From assembly GCF_003412465.1 (NCBI RefSeq), contig NZ_QTJV01000001.1, forward strand, positions 248,001 to 312,000: DNA of 64,000 bases, read 5' to 3'. The position numbers and the translations under genes are program-made. The DNA is from Chitinophaga silvisoli. Lineage in GTDB: Bacteria; Bacteroidota; Bacteroidia; Chitinophagales; Chitinophagaceae. Of this stretch, positions 53,673-61,534 are shown one piece after another. Positions within the stretch are counted from its first letter, which is position 1. Each line of letters begins with the position of its first letter. The notes under the pieces were generated by a model. That model worked only from the letters and a program-made list of their open reading frames with translations. It had not been told where the DNA came from and searched no databases.

Positions 53673-55070
53673 ATGAAAAGAAAACCCGTAATTTTCGCCG
53701 CTCTGGCCTCAGCTGCAATAATCAGCGCAGCTCTGGTAAGCTCTTGTAAGAAGGATGCAAGTGTAGCAGGTGATCGTGCATTGTCCGCAACCCAGGTAGT
53801 TCCTACCAGTTCCACACTGTCCGGTGTTTTAGGTACCGGTCATACTGTAGTTGATAGCATTCACCTGACCAGCAGCGTAGCCTGGCACCTCAGTGGTCTG
53901 GTATACGTAGATTCAGCAGACGTGCTGATCATTGATGCTGGTACTACTATCAGAGGTGATCTGAGCACAAGTTCTTCAGTACCTGGTGGTGGTCTGGTTA
54001 TCACCCGTGGTGCAAAGCTGCTTGCTCAGGGTACAGCTGCAAGCCCAATCGTATTCACATCTGCAGCTACTACTCCTGTTTCAGGTGACTGGTCTGGTGT
54101 TGTTATCTTAGGTAATGCGCCAACTAACCACAGTGGCCGTGTACAGGTAGAAGGTATCCCAACAAATCCTCCAGCTAATGCTACTTTCGGTGGTAATGTT
54201 GGTACAAGCTGTTCTGACAACTCTGGTATTCTGACTTATGTTCGTATCGAGTATGCTGGTTATGAACTGTCAACTGATAACGAAATTAACGGTCTGACAT
54301 TAGCTGGTGTTGGTTCCGGTACTACCATTAACCACGTAGAGGTTTACAAATCTAAAGATGACGCATTCGAATTCTTCGGTGGTTGCGTTAGCCCTTCTTA
54401 TCTGATTTCTGTTGATGCGCTGGACGATATGTTCGATTTCGACAATGGTTTCTCTGGTTCAATTAGCTATGCTTTAGGTCTGTCTGATACTACCCGTGCA
54501 GATAAGAGCCAGTCTAACGGTATCGAAAGCGATAACAATGCCACTGGTGATTCTACTGCATCTCCTGTAACCCTGCCAGTAGTTAACCACATGACTATCG
54601 TAGGTGTAACTCCAACCCGTGCTTCTATCACCAATGGTCAGCCATCTGGTACCGGTAGCTATGGTCGTGCTGCTCACCTGAGAAGAAGTTCTCGTTTCAA
54701 CATCCAGAACTCAGTATTCATGGGCTTCAACAAAGGATTCTCTCTGGATGGTACACTGGGTAATACACCATGTGCTTACTTCAGAGGTTTGTCTGCTCTG
54801 ACTAACAACATTGTGCATGCATATGTTACTCCATTCGGTACAGAAGGTTCTAGCCCTTGCTCTGTAACCCTGACCAGCGGCAACGTAGCTATTACCAATG
54901 CAACCAATGCTAACGCAGCTATTCAGCTGGTAGCTCCGTTCTCAAGACCTACTACTTCTTCTGCTGCTAACTGGTTCCCTGCTTCTACTTCGAGCCCTGC
55001 ACAGGTGAAGGGTTCAGGTGCATTCAGTTTCGGTGGTACAGACTGGACTGCCGGTTGGTCCAGGTACTAA
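53673..55070 (+). CDS. Beta-helix lipoprotein, probably abundant and surface-associated
   Basis: A 465-residue lipoprotein (lipobox VSSC, Cys25, followed by KKDA). The mature region has Gly/Ser/Thr-rich strands typical of a right-handed beta-helix: VLIIDAGTTIRGDL, GGGLVITRGAKLLAQGTAASPIVF (given in part), GDWSGVVILGNAP, GILTYVRIEYAGYEL and NHVEVYKSKDDAFEFFGG. The family occurs next to TonB receptors, but its biochemical role is not known to me. Codon use is close to that of tuf and the r-proteins (GGT, GCT, CTG, CGT), unlike neighbouring accessory genes, which points to very high expression. It follows the receptor after 70 bases and ends at a strong terminator. Confidence 0.75.
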   Translation: MKRKPVIFAALASAAIISAALVSSCKKDASVAGDRALSATQVVPTSSTLSGVLGTGHTVVDSIHLTSSVAWHLSGLVYVDSADVLIIDAGTTIRGDLSTSSSVPGGGLVITRGAKLLAQGTAASPIVFTSAATTPVSGDWSGVVILGNAPTNHSGRVQVEGIPTNPPANATFGGNVGTSCSDNSGILTYVRIEYAGYELSTDNEINGLTLAGVGSGTTINHVEVYKSKDDAFEFFGGCVSPSYLISVDALDDMFDFDNGFSGSISYALGLSDTTRADKSQSNGIESDNNATGDSTASPVTLPVVNHMTIVGVTPTRASITNGQPSGTGSYGRAAHLRRSSRFNIQNSVFMGFNKGFSLDGTLGNTPCAYFRGLSALTNNIVHAYVTPFGTEGSSPCSVTLTSGNVAITNATNANAAIQLVAPFSRPTTSSAANWFPASTSSPAQVKGSGAFSFGGTDWTAGWSRY

Positions 55071-55091
55071 TATCTTTCTGTTTCTATCATT

Positions 55092-55126
55092 CAAGTGTGG
55101 AGAGTTTTTTCTCCACACTTGCTTTT
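55092..55126 (+). terminator. Terminator after the beta-helix lipoprotein gene
   Basis: CAAGTGTGGAG / CTCCACACTTG (11 bp, extendable) with a T-rich loop and then CTTTT. It would separate the abundant lipoprotein from the two downstream lipoprotein genes, perhaps only partly. Confidence 0.8.
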
Positions 55127-55142
55127 AAAAAATAATCAACAA

Positions 55143-55901
55143 ATGCTCAAGTTTACTTTGTTTTTTTCATTGGCCGCACTGACATTGATGACGTCTTGTA
55201 AAAAGGGGGATCCTGTTAAAGAATATGCTTTTGGTTCTTTTTCAGCTGAAATGCTGGCATTGCCGAGTTCAGGTACATTAGATGTTTATATCGGGGATGG
55301 TAAAGTAGGTTCCTTATCTGGCGGAACTGCTATCGGAATTGCTTCTCCGCTGATGCTGACAGCCGGAAAATCAACAACTATTTCATTTAAGACAGCGGAT
55401 AAGGATTCGTTGGTACTTGATACCATCATATCTGTTGGTGCAGGAGAAAGGGTGGGTTTAAAAATCGCATATAGCCAGGCATTGGGAATTAACGCATTTA
55501 CCAACGCAAGTGATGCGGTTGTAGGTGCTGATTCTACTGCATTTTTCCTTTTCAATGGCCTGCCTGAAGGTGCTGTGGCCGATGAAAAGGTAGATGCTTA
55601 TCTGTTTAAATTCAATAAAACAGATGGAAATTATGAAGCAACGGATATCGTGTGGAAAGATGTAGAAAGAGGAAAACTTCATCCAAATCTGACAACAATC
55701 AGGGTGACCGACGATGATGGTTCATCTATCTCATATGCTATTAAAATAAAGAGTCAAACTACCGGAGAATTTATCATGGATGGTATTGGCTCAGAGTATC
55801 TGTCCCCCTATTTTGAGGCCGGTAAGCGTGAGATTATCACCTTGAACGCGCTTGATTTGGGAGGTTTGTATATGTACTTACCTGATTACGCTATCTATTA
55901 G
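55143..55901 (+). CDS. Unrecognised lipoprotein
   Basis: A 252-residue lipoprotein (LKFTLFFSLAALTLMTSC, Cys19, then KKGDP). No family is recognised. The mature part looks like two beta-sandwich modules: GTLDVYIGDGKVGSL with ISFKTADKDSLVLDTI resembles a DUF4397-type repeat, and the second half ends GGLYMYLPDYAIY. The ATG at 55143 is chosen because it gives a clean signal peptide; the frame upstream runs through the terminator. It is flanked by the two beta-helix paralogues, so the three may work with the receptor, for example as ligand-capturing surface proteins. That is inference. Confidence 0.65.
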   Translation: MLKFTLFFSLAALTLMTSCKKGDPVKEYAFGSFSAEMLALPSSGTLDVYIGDGKVGSLSGGTAIGIASPLMLTAGKSTTISFKTADKDSLVLDTIISVGAGERVGLKIAYSQALGINAFTNASDAVVGADSTAFFLFNGLPEGAVADEKVDAYLFKFNKTDGNYEATDIVWKDVERGKLHPNLTTIRVTDDDGSSISYAIKIKSQTTGEFIMDGIGSEYLSPYFEAGKREIITLNALDLGGLYMYLPDYAIY

Positions 55902-55932
55902 TTATTAGCGAGCTGTTACAGCAGTTACTATT

Positions 55933-56541
55933 ATGAAAACCCTGGTTTTATATATCGCTATCCTGCTCCTGCTGGCATCCTGCGATAAGGAGGATGTACC
56001 TCTTCAGCACACGAAGGAGGAAATCGTGCCCGTCGATGATACATTGCGGGGCGTATTTAGTGCCAATACACTATTGACGAATGACCGCAATTGGTGTGTG
56101 AAGGGTTGGGTATATATAATCAATAGGTCTTCACTGCGCATAGAACCCGGAACGAAAATTAAGGTATTACCAGATCCTGCTGCCAAAAGCGGCGGCGGGA
56201 TTATCATTGTTCGTGACTCAAAACTGGTGGCACAGGGTACTGCCGGTTTACCAATCAGATTTCAGTTTACAGACACTGTTCATGCCAGATTGAACGGGGT
56301 GATGCTAATGGGAAACGCATTTCAGCGGAAATCATTTGTATTGCCGGAGGGTAAAGAGCTGTCTTACGGTGGCGATTTGCCTGAAGATAGTTCAGGGGTC
56401 ATTGATTATGTGGAGCTGAAATTTCATCACATGATCTCACCAGGTATTTTATTCCTGGGGGTGGGTAGCAAAACCTGCATTGACCATGTTACCATGGATA
56501 CAGGAGTTTCTATCAATACTGAAGGTTATAATGATCTTTGA
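55933..56541 (+). CDS. Short paralogue of the beta-helix lipoprotein
   Basis: A 202-residue lipoprotein (lipobox LASC, Cys17) whose next residues DKED fit the K-(D/E)2 surface-export signal known from Bacteroidota. Its sequence follows the N-terminal half of the 53673-55070 protein: NWCVKGWVYI, LRIEPGTKIKV, GGGIIIVRDSKLVAQGTAGLPIRF and GVIDYVELKFHH correspond to matching strands there. It stops just after the strand equivalent to NHVEVYKSKDD, so it lacks more than half of the helix. It may be a degenerating copy or a real half-size partner. Codon use is ordinary, unlike its paralogue. Confidence 0.7.
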   Translation: MKTLVLYIAILLLLASCDKEDVPLQHTKEEIVPVDDTLRGVFSANTLLTNDRNWCVKGWVYIINRSSLRIEPGTKIKVLPDPAAKSGGGIIIVRDSKLVAQGTAGLPIRFQFTDTVHARLNGVMLMGNAFQRKSFVLPEGKELSYGGDLPEDSSGVIDYVELKFHHMISPGILFLGVGSKTCIDHVTMDTGVSINTEGYNDL

Positions 56542-56640
56542 TAAATGTTTGATGCTGGTATACTGTTTCTACAGTATACACTTTATGTCTCTCAATATAA
56601 TATTTGAAGTTAGCATTAAAACAATCCCCATTTAGGAACA

Positions 56641-56672
56641 AAAAAGTCCGCTGTATCTACAGCAGACTTTTA
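56641..56672. terminator. Bidirectional terminator between the short lipoprotein and S41 peptidase genes
   Basis: AAAAGTCCGCTGT / ACAGCAGACTTTT with loop atct-like and one G-T pair, with A and T tracts on both sides. Confidence 0.85.
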
Positions 56673-57986
56673 TTACCTGCATATGATTATCTCCTTTTGC
56701 GCAGCCGGTATTTGTGAATTATAATAATGTTTGACCATGCCTGAATGGGTACTGATTTTTGCATTGCCATCGATAATGGAGATGGCCTTAGCGATGAGGG
56801 GATCAGTGTGATCGCCGACCGTTTTCAATGGAAGTGCAGACATTTCATCGATGGTATAATCGGGAGAAATACCATTGGTGTATCCGCCGGTACCTTTAGC
56901 ATTGAACAGATTGTAAGTAATGGGCATAAGTGTCCAGGGAATCCGGGTGTCACTGATGATGACAGCTCCTTTATCCTTTCCAAACGTTTTTTCGCCGATC
57001 TGAATTACCTGCATATAAGGTTTCAGCGAGTTGATGGTGAGCTCCGCTGCGGAGGCAGTTGCTTCGCCGGTAATTATGAATACCCGGGAGAGGGAGAGGC
57101 GTTTATCGGCCAGTGCGGAAAAAGAAATGGGGTTGCCGCTTTCGGGCACGGAGAGTGCAGATTTGTAGGTAACGTCTCTGTTGCCCAGGTGATTGTTCCC
57201 TGAATATTTAGCGAAGACACTTTGCTCTGTAATGCCCGGGGCGATCATGGCATTCACCAAAGCAGCAGCAGCAACACTGCCTCCGGGATTATAGCGCAGG
57301 TCAAGAATTAATTCTGATGCACCAGCGGTTTTGAAGGACTGAAAGATTTGTTGCAAAGCAGTGTTAAAAGTATCGTTGAAGTAATTGTAAAACAGGTAGG
57401 CAACTATTTTATCTTTCACCATAAAAGTGTCCTGCTGGTAAATGGGATTTTCCCCCAGGCTTTGGGCGGGCAGGGTAATGACAGCATCGTTGATGGTGAG
57501 GGTAGAAAAACTACCGGCCAGCATGGCGGCGGTCAACTCACCGGCATTGCTGCTGGTAAGTGGGGTACCATTGATGGCAGTGAAATAGTCGCCTCTTTTG
57601 ATGCCGTTCAGGGCTGCAACAGAACCGGGAATAACGAGTTGGATAACACCTTTGGGGCCATCCTGCTCAATAACTGAAAATAAGATGCCGTACCGGGACA
57701 GCATATATTTAGGATACGTGGAGTTATCACTGGGTTTGTACAGGAAAGAAAAACGGTCTTCGGCGTTTTTCAGACTGGCAAAGTAATCAGTGGCGCTCAG
57801 GGTCGTATCTACGGTGGAAGGCAGTGTACTATTCCAGAGATAGAAGTAGCGCATGCTATCCAATATCCACTTGTTGGTTTCCTGCTGAGTGACAGGACCG
57901 GTGGGTGTCACATCGGGTGCATCATCTTTGTGGCAGGCAGCAAAAAACAGTAATGCCACCAGGGCAATGGTCGTTGTGCGGAGCAT
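56673..57986 (-). CDS. S41-family (tail-specific) peptidase lipoprotein
   Basis: A 437-residue serine protease. The signal peptide ends FAAC (Cys18) and is followed by HKDD, matching the K-(D/E)2 surface-export signal. A PDZ-like domain (about 95-170, GPKGVIQLVIPGSVAALNGI) precedes the S41 domain with LILDLRYNPGG, the catalytic Ser in GEATASAAELTINSLKP and the Lys in GEKTFGKDKG. Together these give the Ser/Lys dyad. It lies 25 bases downstream of the ECF sigma gene on the same strand, so the two are probably co-transcribed. Confidence 0.88.
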   Translation of the reverse strand: MLRTTTIALVALLFFAACHKDDAPDVTPTGPVTQQETNKWILDSMRYFYLWNSTLPSTVDTTLSATDYFASLKNAEDRFSFLYKPSDNSTYPKYMLSRYGILFSVIEQDGPKGVIQLVIPGSVAALNGIKRGDYFTAINGTPLTSSNAGELTAAMLAGSFSTLTINDAVITLPAQSLGENPIYQQDTFMVKDKIVAYLFYNYFNDTFNTALQQIFQSFKTAGASELILDLRYNPGGSVAAAALVNAMIAPGITEQSVFAKYSGNNHLGNRDVTYKSALSVPESGNPISFSALADKRLSLSRVFIITGEATASAAELTINSLKPYMQVIQIGEKTFGKDKGAVIISDTRIPWTLMPITYNLFNAKGTGGYTNGISPDYTIDEMSALPLKTVGDHTDPLIAKAISIIDGNAKISTHSGMVKHYYNSQIPAAQKEIIICR

Positions 57987-58011
57987 AAAAAAAAAGGTTC
58001 ATTGGGTGAGA

Positions 58012-58533
58012 TCACATGTCATAGTGGGCCATCATTTCGCGCCTGATATATTGCAGGGCGAGATTCAGGTGGTTTCTTACAGTGGCAGGAGAGAGGCTGA
58101 GCTGATCGGCTATTTCTTTGTAGCTCTTGCCTTTGTCCCTGCTGAGCAGGTAGATATTCCGGCGTTGTGCCGGCATTCTTTCAATTACTTTCTGGATCTG
58201 TTCGCGGAATTCTTTGTGCAATAAAGTCTGGTCATCTCTGTGGTCGGCGACCGGGCCCTGGCCGGAAGACAGCTGGGCAAGCGATTTCCGTTCCCGGTAG
58301 AGCTTCCGGGTTTCATCGATGACGATGTGTTTGACAAATACGAAGAGGAGCGGAAATACGTCCTGTCCTACCTGTACTTTATGTATGTTTTCCCATAACT
58401 TAATAAAACATTGTTGTGTTACTTCCTGCGCCCGCAGCCGGTCGTCAGTAAGCTTGTATGCAAACCTGTACACTTTTTCCCTGTTAGCTTCAAACAGCTG
58501 ACCAAAGAGAATTCTGGATGGGTTATCAGACAT
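58012..58533 (-). CDS. RNA polymerase ECF sigma factor
   Basis: A 173-residue ECF sigma factor of the Bacteroidota FecI-like type. Region 2 is YRFAYKLTDDRLRAQEVTQQCFIKLW (given in part as RAQEVTQQCFIKLW), and region 4 contains MPAQRRNIYLLSRDKGKSYKEIA followed by the helix-turn-helix SLSPATVRNHLNLALQYI. It has no FecR gene next to it on its own strand. The FecR gene at 49330 is the only anti-sigma candidate in the window, 8 kb away and on the opposite strand. Confidence 0.92.
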   Translation of the reverse strand: MSDNPSRILFGQLFEANREKVYRFAYKLTDDRLRAQEVTQQCFIKLWENIHKVQVGQDVFPLLFVFVKHIVIDETRKLYRERKSLAQLSSGQGPVADHRDDQTLLHKEFREQIQKVIERMPAQRRNIYLLSRDKGKSYKEIADQLSLSPATVRNHLNLALQYIRREMMAHYDM

Positions 58534-58643
58534 ATAGTGTTGATATAAGGCTAAAATGCGAAATAAATGTAAGCAGCATTTGTTACTTGAATGTTAAAGT
58601 TCAGAGGATTAAAATCTCCTTCTTCCTATTTAACCATTTTGTA

Positions 58644-58651
58644 TACATTTG
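58644..58651 (+). promoter_or_regulatory. -7 element TACATTTG of the DUF4254 gene
   Basis: Exact match followed by cttc and the ATG at 58656; four-base spacing. Confidence 0.55.
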
Positions 58652-58655
58652 CTTC

Positions 58656-59264
58656 ATGTTTACAGAACTTTGCAATCAAATATTTGATCAGAGCATCGCT
58701 GATTATCATGTACATAACAGCGTGTATCAACCTATCCAGAATCCTTATGAGAAAACCGCGATAGAGCACCTGTTATACCTCAAAAACTGGATTGACACAG
58801 TACAATGGCATTTGGAAGACATCATCCGTGATCCATTGATCGATCCGGTGAAAGCTTTAGAGATTAAGCGTTGGATTGATAAGTCAAACCAGGAGCGCAC
58901 AGATGTAGTAGAATATATCGATAGTTATTTCCTCGAAAAATATAATGATGTAACCCCAGGTGCGGGTGCATCCATCAACACAGAAAGTCCGGCCTGGGCA
59001 GTAGACCGTTTGTCTATCCTGGCGCTGAAGATTTACCATATGCGGGAAGAGGCTACCCGTACTGATGCGACTCCGGCGCACCGCGAAGCATGTCAGCGTA
59101 AGCTGGATGTATTGCTGGAGCAAAGGAAAGATCTGGGTACTGCGATCAACCAGCTGCTGGAAGATATCGCTGCCGGCAATAAGTATATGAAAGTGTACAA
59201 GCAGATGAAGATGTACAACGATCCTTCTCTGAACCCTGTTCTCTACAAGAGCGCTTCCAATTAA
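58656..59264 (+). CDS. DUF4254 domain-containing protein
   Basis: A 202-residue, all-helical soluble protein of the DUF4254 family, found in Bacteroidota next to glycosyltransferases. Typical parts are LKNWIDTVQWHLEDIIRDP, VDRLSILALKIYHMREEA and LLEQRKDLGTAINQLLEDI. The ATG at 58656 is supported by TACATTTG four bases upstream; the longer frame would read through the promoter. Its role is unknown. The spacing of three bases to the glycosyltransferase gene suggests a shared function in lipopolysaccharide or glycan synthesis. Confidence 0.88.
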   Translation: MFTELCNQIFDQSIADYHVHNSVYQPIQNPYEKTAIEHLLYLKNWIDTVQWHLEDIIRDPLIDPVKALEIKRWIDKSNQERTDVVEYIDSYFLEKYNDVTPGAGASINTESPAWAVDRLSILALKIYHMREEATRTDATPAHREACQRKLDVLLEQRKDLGTAINQLLEDIAAGNKYMKVYKQMKMYNDPSLNPVLYKSASN

Positions 59265-59267
59265 GAT

Positions 59268-60272
59268 ATGAGGACATTACTGGCCATCCGTTTTTCGGCC
59301 ATGGGAGATGTGGCAATGACGATTCCTGTTATGCAGCGGGTATTGCAGACCCATCCGGAAGTGGAAATCGTTTTTGTGTCAAACAAGAACTGGGGTGCTT
59401 TGTGTGAAGGTATTCCAGGATTACATTTTTTTCCTGCTGACCTGAAAGGGGCCCATAAAGGCGTGAGAGGCCTGTACCGGCTCTTTAAAGCGCTAAGGTC
59501 TCAATATCGCATAGCTGCGGTAGCAGATTTACACCAGGTATTGCGTTCACAGATCGTAAGGACTTTTTTCAGGCTCACGGGGCGTAAAGTGGCGGTGATT
59601 GATAAGGGGAGGGCTGAAAAAAAGGCATTGGCGGCTAAAGAAAACAAGGTTTTACGGCCTTTGAGAAGTACGATAGAGCGGTATGCGGATGTGTTCCGTT
59701 CATTAGGATATGAGGTAGATATGAGTAGTACGGCTCCGGTATTTGGTCGCCGTGAGTTACCGGCAGGGATGGAGGCGAAAGGTGGAAATAAATGGATTGG
59801 ACTGGCACCGTTTGCAACTTATAAAGAAAAGACATACCCTTTTGATAAAATAGCGACCCTGTTGGGGCAGTTGGTGCAGCATGCGAATACGAAAGTATTA
59901 TTGATGGGGGGTGGTGCAGCTGAGGTAGCTAAATTGCAGGAGCTGGCTGAGCGTTATCCACAGGCGATAGTGGTGGCGGGAAGATTTAAGTTGCCGGAAG
60001 AGCTGGCTATTATTAGCCAGATGGATCTAATGATCAGCATGGATTCGGCAAATATGCACCTGGCTTCACTCTTTGGTGTTCCGGTGGTATCGGTGTGGGG
60101 AGCCACGCATCCTTACGCAGGATTTATGGGATATGGCCAGAAAATGGAGCAGGCGGCGCAGATAGATTTATATTGCAGGCCTTGTAGTATCTTTGGGAAC
60201 AAGCCGTGTTTCAGGGGGGATCATGCGTGTATGGAGCAGCTACCGGTTTCAGAAATAATTGAGAAGATTTAA
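59268..60272 (+). CDS. Family 9 glycosyltransferase (heptosyltransferase-like)
   Basis: A 334-residue GT-B enzyme of family GT9. The N-terminal acceptor-side fold starts RTLLAIRFSAMGDVAMTIPV, the family hallmark. The C-terminal nucleotide-sugar domain contains WIGLAPFATYKEKTYP and ISQMDLMISMDSANMHLASLFGVPVVSVWG (given in part as DSANMHLASLFGVPVVSVWG). The C-terminus has a Cys-rich stretch (LYCRPCSIFGNKPCF). In Proteobacteria this family adds heptose to the lipopolysaccharide inner core; the sugar here is not known. It would act at the cytoplasmic face of the inner membrane. Confidence 0.92.
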   Translation: MRTLLAIRFSAMGDVAMTIPVMQRVLQTHPEVEIVFVSNKNWGALCEGIPGLHFFPADLKGAHKGVRGLYRLFKALRSQYRIAAVADLHQVLRSQIVRTFFRLTGRKVAVIDKGRAEKKALAAKENKVLRPLRSTIERYADVFRSLGYEVDMSSTAPVFGRRELPAGMEAKGGNKWIGLAPFATYKEKTYPFDKIATLLGQLVQHANTKVLLMGGGAAEVAKLQELAERYPQAIVVAGRFKLPEELAIISQMDLMISMDSANMHLASLFGVPVVSVWGATHPYAGFMGYGQKMEQAAQIDLYCRPCSIFGNKPCFRGDHACMEQLPVSEIIEKI

Positions 60273-60354
60273 AAGTTTTTTTTGCGGAATAGAAAATTTT
60301 ACTAATTTCGCCATCCCAAATAACGACAGCGAGTTGTTGAAATAAGGGAGGTAT

Positions 60355-60425
60355 TGTCCTATAGTATAATGGTAGTACAACTGATTTTGGTTCAGTTTGT
60401 CTAGGTTCGAATCCTGGTAGGACAA
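60355..60425 (+). tRNA. tRNA-Gln (anticodon TTG)
   Basis: A 71-nt cloverleaf with acceptor TGTCCTA/TAGGACA, anticodon stem ACTGA/TCAGT around TTTTGGT and T arm CTAGGTTCGAATCCTGG. TAATTTCG about 50 bases upstream is a near-consensus -7 box. Confidence 0.94.
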
Positions 60426-60436
60426 CAAAGAAGTTG

Positions 60437-60463
60437 AAGCCCGCTCATTGAGCGGGCTTTTTC
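60437..60463 (+). terminator. Terminator of the tRNA-Gln gene
   Basis: AAGCCCGCTC / GAGCGGGCTT, a 10-bp GC-rich stem with loop att, followed by T5. Confidence 0.92.
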
Positions 60464-60475
60464 TATTGGGTTTAG

Positions 60476-60483
60476 TAAATTTG
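60476..60483 (+). promoter_or_regulatory. -7 element TAAATTTG of the nitrilase-like gene
   Basis: Exact match followed by atcc and the ATG at 60488. It lies 12 bases after the tRNA-Gln terminator. Confidence 0.6.
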
Positions 60484-60487
60484 ATCC

Positions 60488-61279
60488 ATGAAAATCGCCT
60501 TAGCCTCCCCGCCCTTTCCATCGTCCATACAAGACGGATTAACCTGGACCGAAAAGTTAGTAAAAGAAGCTGCTGACAAGCAGGCTGCCATTATTTGTTT
60601 CCCTGAGTCTTTTATTCCTGGTTATCCGGGTATGGGATATGCTCCTGAAGAACGTAATCCTGAGAATTTACAAAATGCTTTAAACCAGGTATGTGCAATT
60701 GCTGCAGAAAATAAGATGGCGATAGTAATGCCTATGGATTGGTATGGTGCATCACAGGAATTATTGAATGTAGCGTTTGTAATAGATGCTGGAGGAAAAG
60801 TATTGGGGTACCAGACTAAAAACCAGCTGGATCCTACGGAAGATGTGTTGTGGGTACCGGGTACTACGCGTAGTATTTTTGAGGTAGATGGGGTGAAGAT
60901 TGGTATTACAATCTGTCATGAAGGATTCAGGTATCCGGAATCTGTGAGATGGGCTGCGCAGCAGGATGCGAAGATTGTATTCTTCCCACACTTTGTAGGG
61001 AGTAATACGGAAGGCGTGTTGCCGGTGGAGTGGGGGAGTCCGCAGAGCCCTTATTATGAGAAAGCAGTGATGATGAGAGCAATGGAGAATACCATCTATG
61101 TAGGGAGTTCTAATTATGCATCCAGGTATCCGGAGGCAGCGTCTTCGTTGATAGCGCCGGATGGCAGGTGTGTGGTGCATGGGGAATATGGAAAGCCTGG
61201 GGTGGTGGTAGCAGAGATAGATACATCGCTGGCTACAGGATTGCTGGCAAAGCGGTTTAAGAAGTGGTTGTATGCATAG
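60488..61279 (+). CDS. Carbon-nitrogen hydrolase (nitrilase superfamily)
   Basis: A 263-residue enzyme with the nitrilase alpha-beta-beta-alpha fold. The catalytic triad is visible: Glu in CFPESFIPGY, Lys in YQTKNQLDP and Cys in GITICHEGFRYPE. Members hydrolyse nitriles, amides or N-carbamoyl compounds. The exact subclass (omega-amidase, N-carbamoylputrescine amidase or other) is not clear; the LDP after the Lys and HEGFRYPE are closest to plain amidases. The cytoplasmic protein has no signal peptide. The 255 bases after it (61280-61534) contain no gene. Confidence 0.9.
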   Translation: MKIALASPPFPSSIQDGLTWTEKLVKEAADKQAAIICFPESFIPGYPGMGYAPEERNPENLQNALNQVCAIAAENKMAIVMPMDWYGASQELLNVAFVIDAGGKVLGYQTKNQLDPTEDVLWVPGTTRSIFEVDGVKIGITICHEGFRYPESVRWAAQQDAKIVFFPHFVGSNTEGVLPVEWGSPQSPYYEKAVMMRAMENTIYVGSSNYASRYPEAASSLIAPDGRCVVHGEYGKPGVVVAEIDTSLATGLLAKRFKKWLYA

Positions 61280-61534
61280 TGTTACATATCGTTATAGGGG
61301 GTGTTAGTTAACCATTAAGAATAGAATTTGAAATACTGCAACACTTTACTACTTTGGTGTAAAATTTACCTAATCGGAGGGGAGAGCATAATAGCCCAAA
61401 TCTTTCAAATTGAAGTCATATGCTATGAAATATTCGGTTTGTAATCCGGTATATTGTTCGTAAGAATGCAGTGATCTAAAGAATGCAATAGCCTGGATAA
61501 GGCTTTATTAGTTCCTATACATATAATCTAAACA

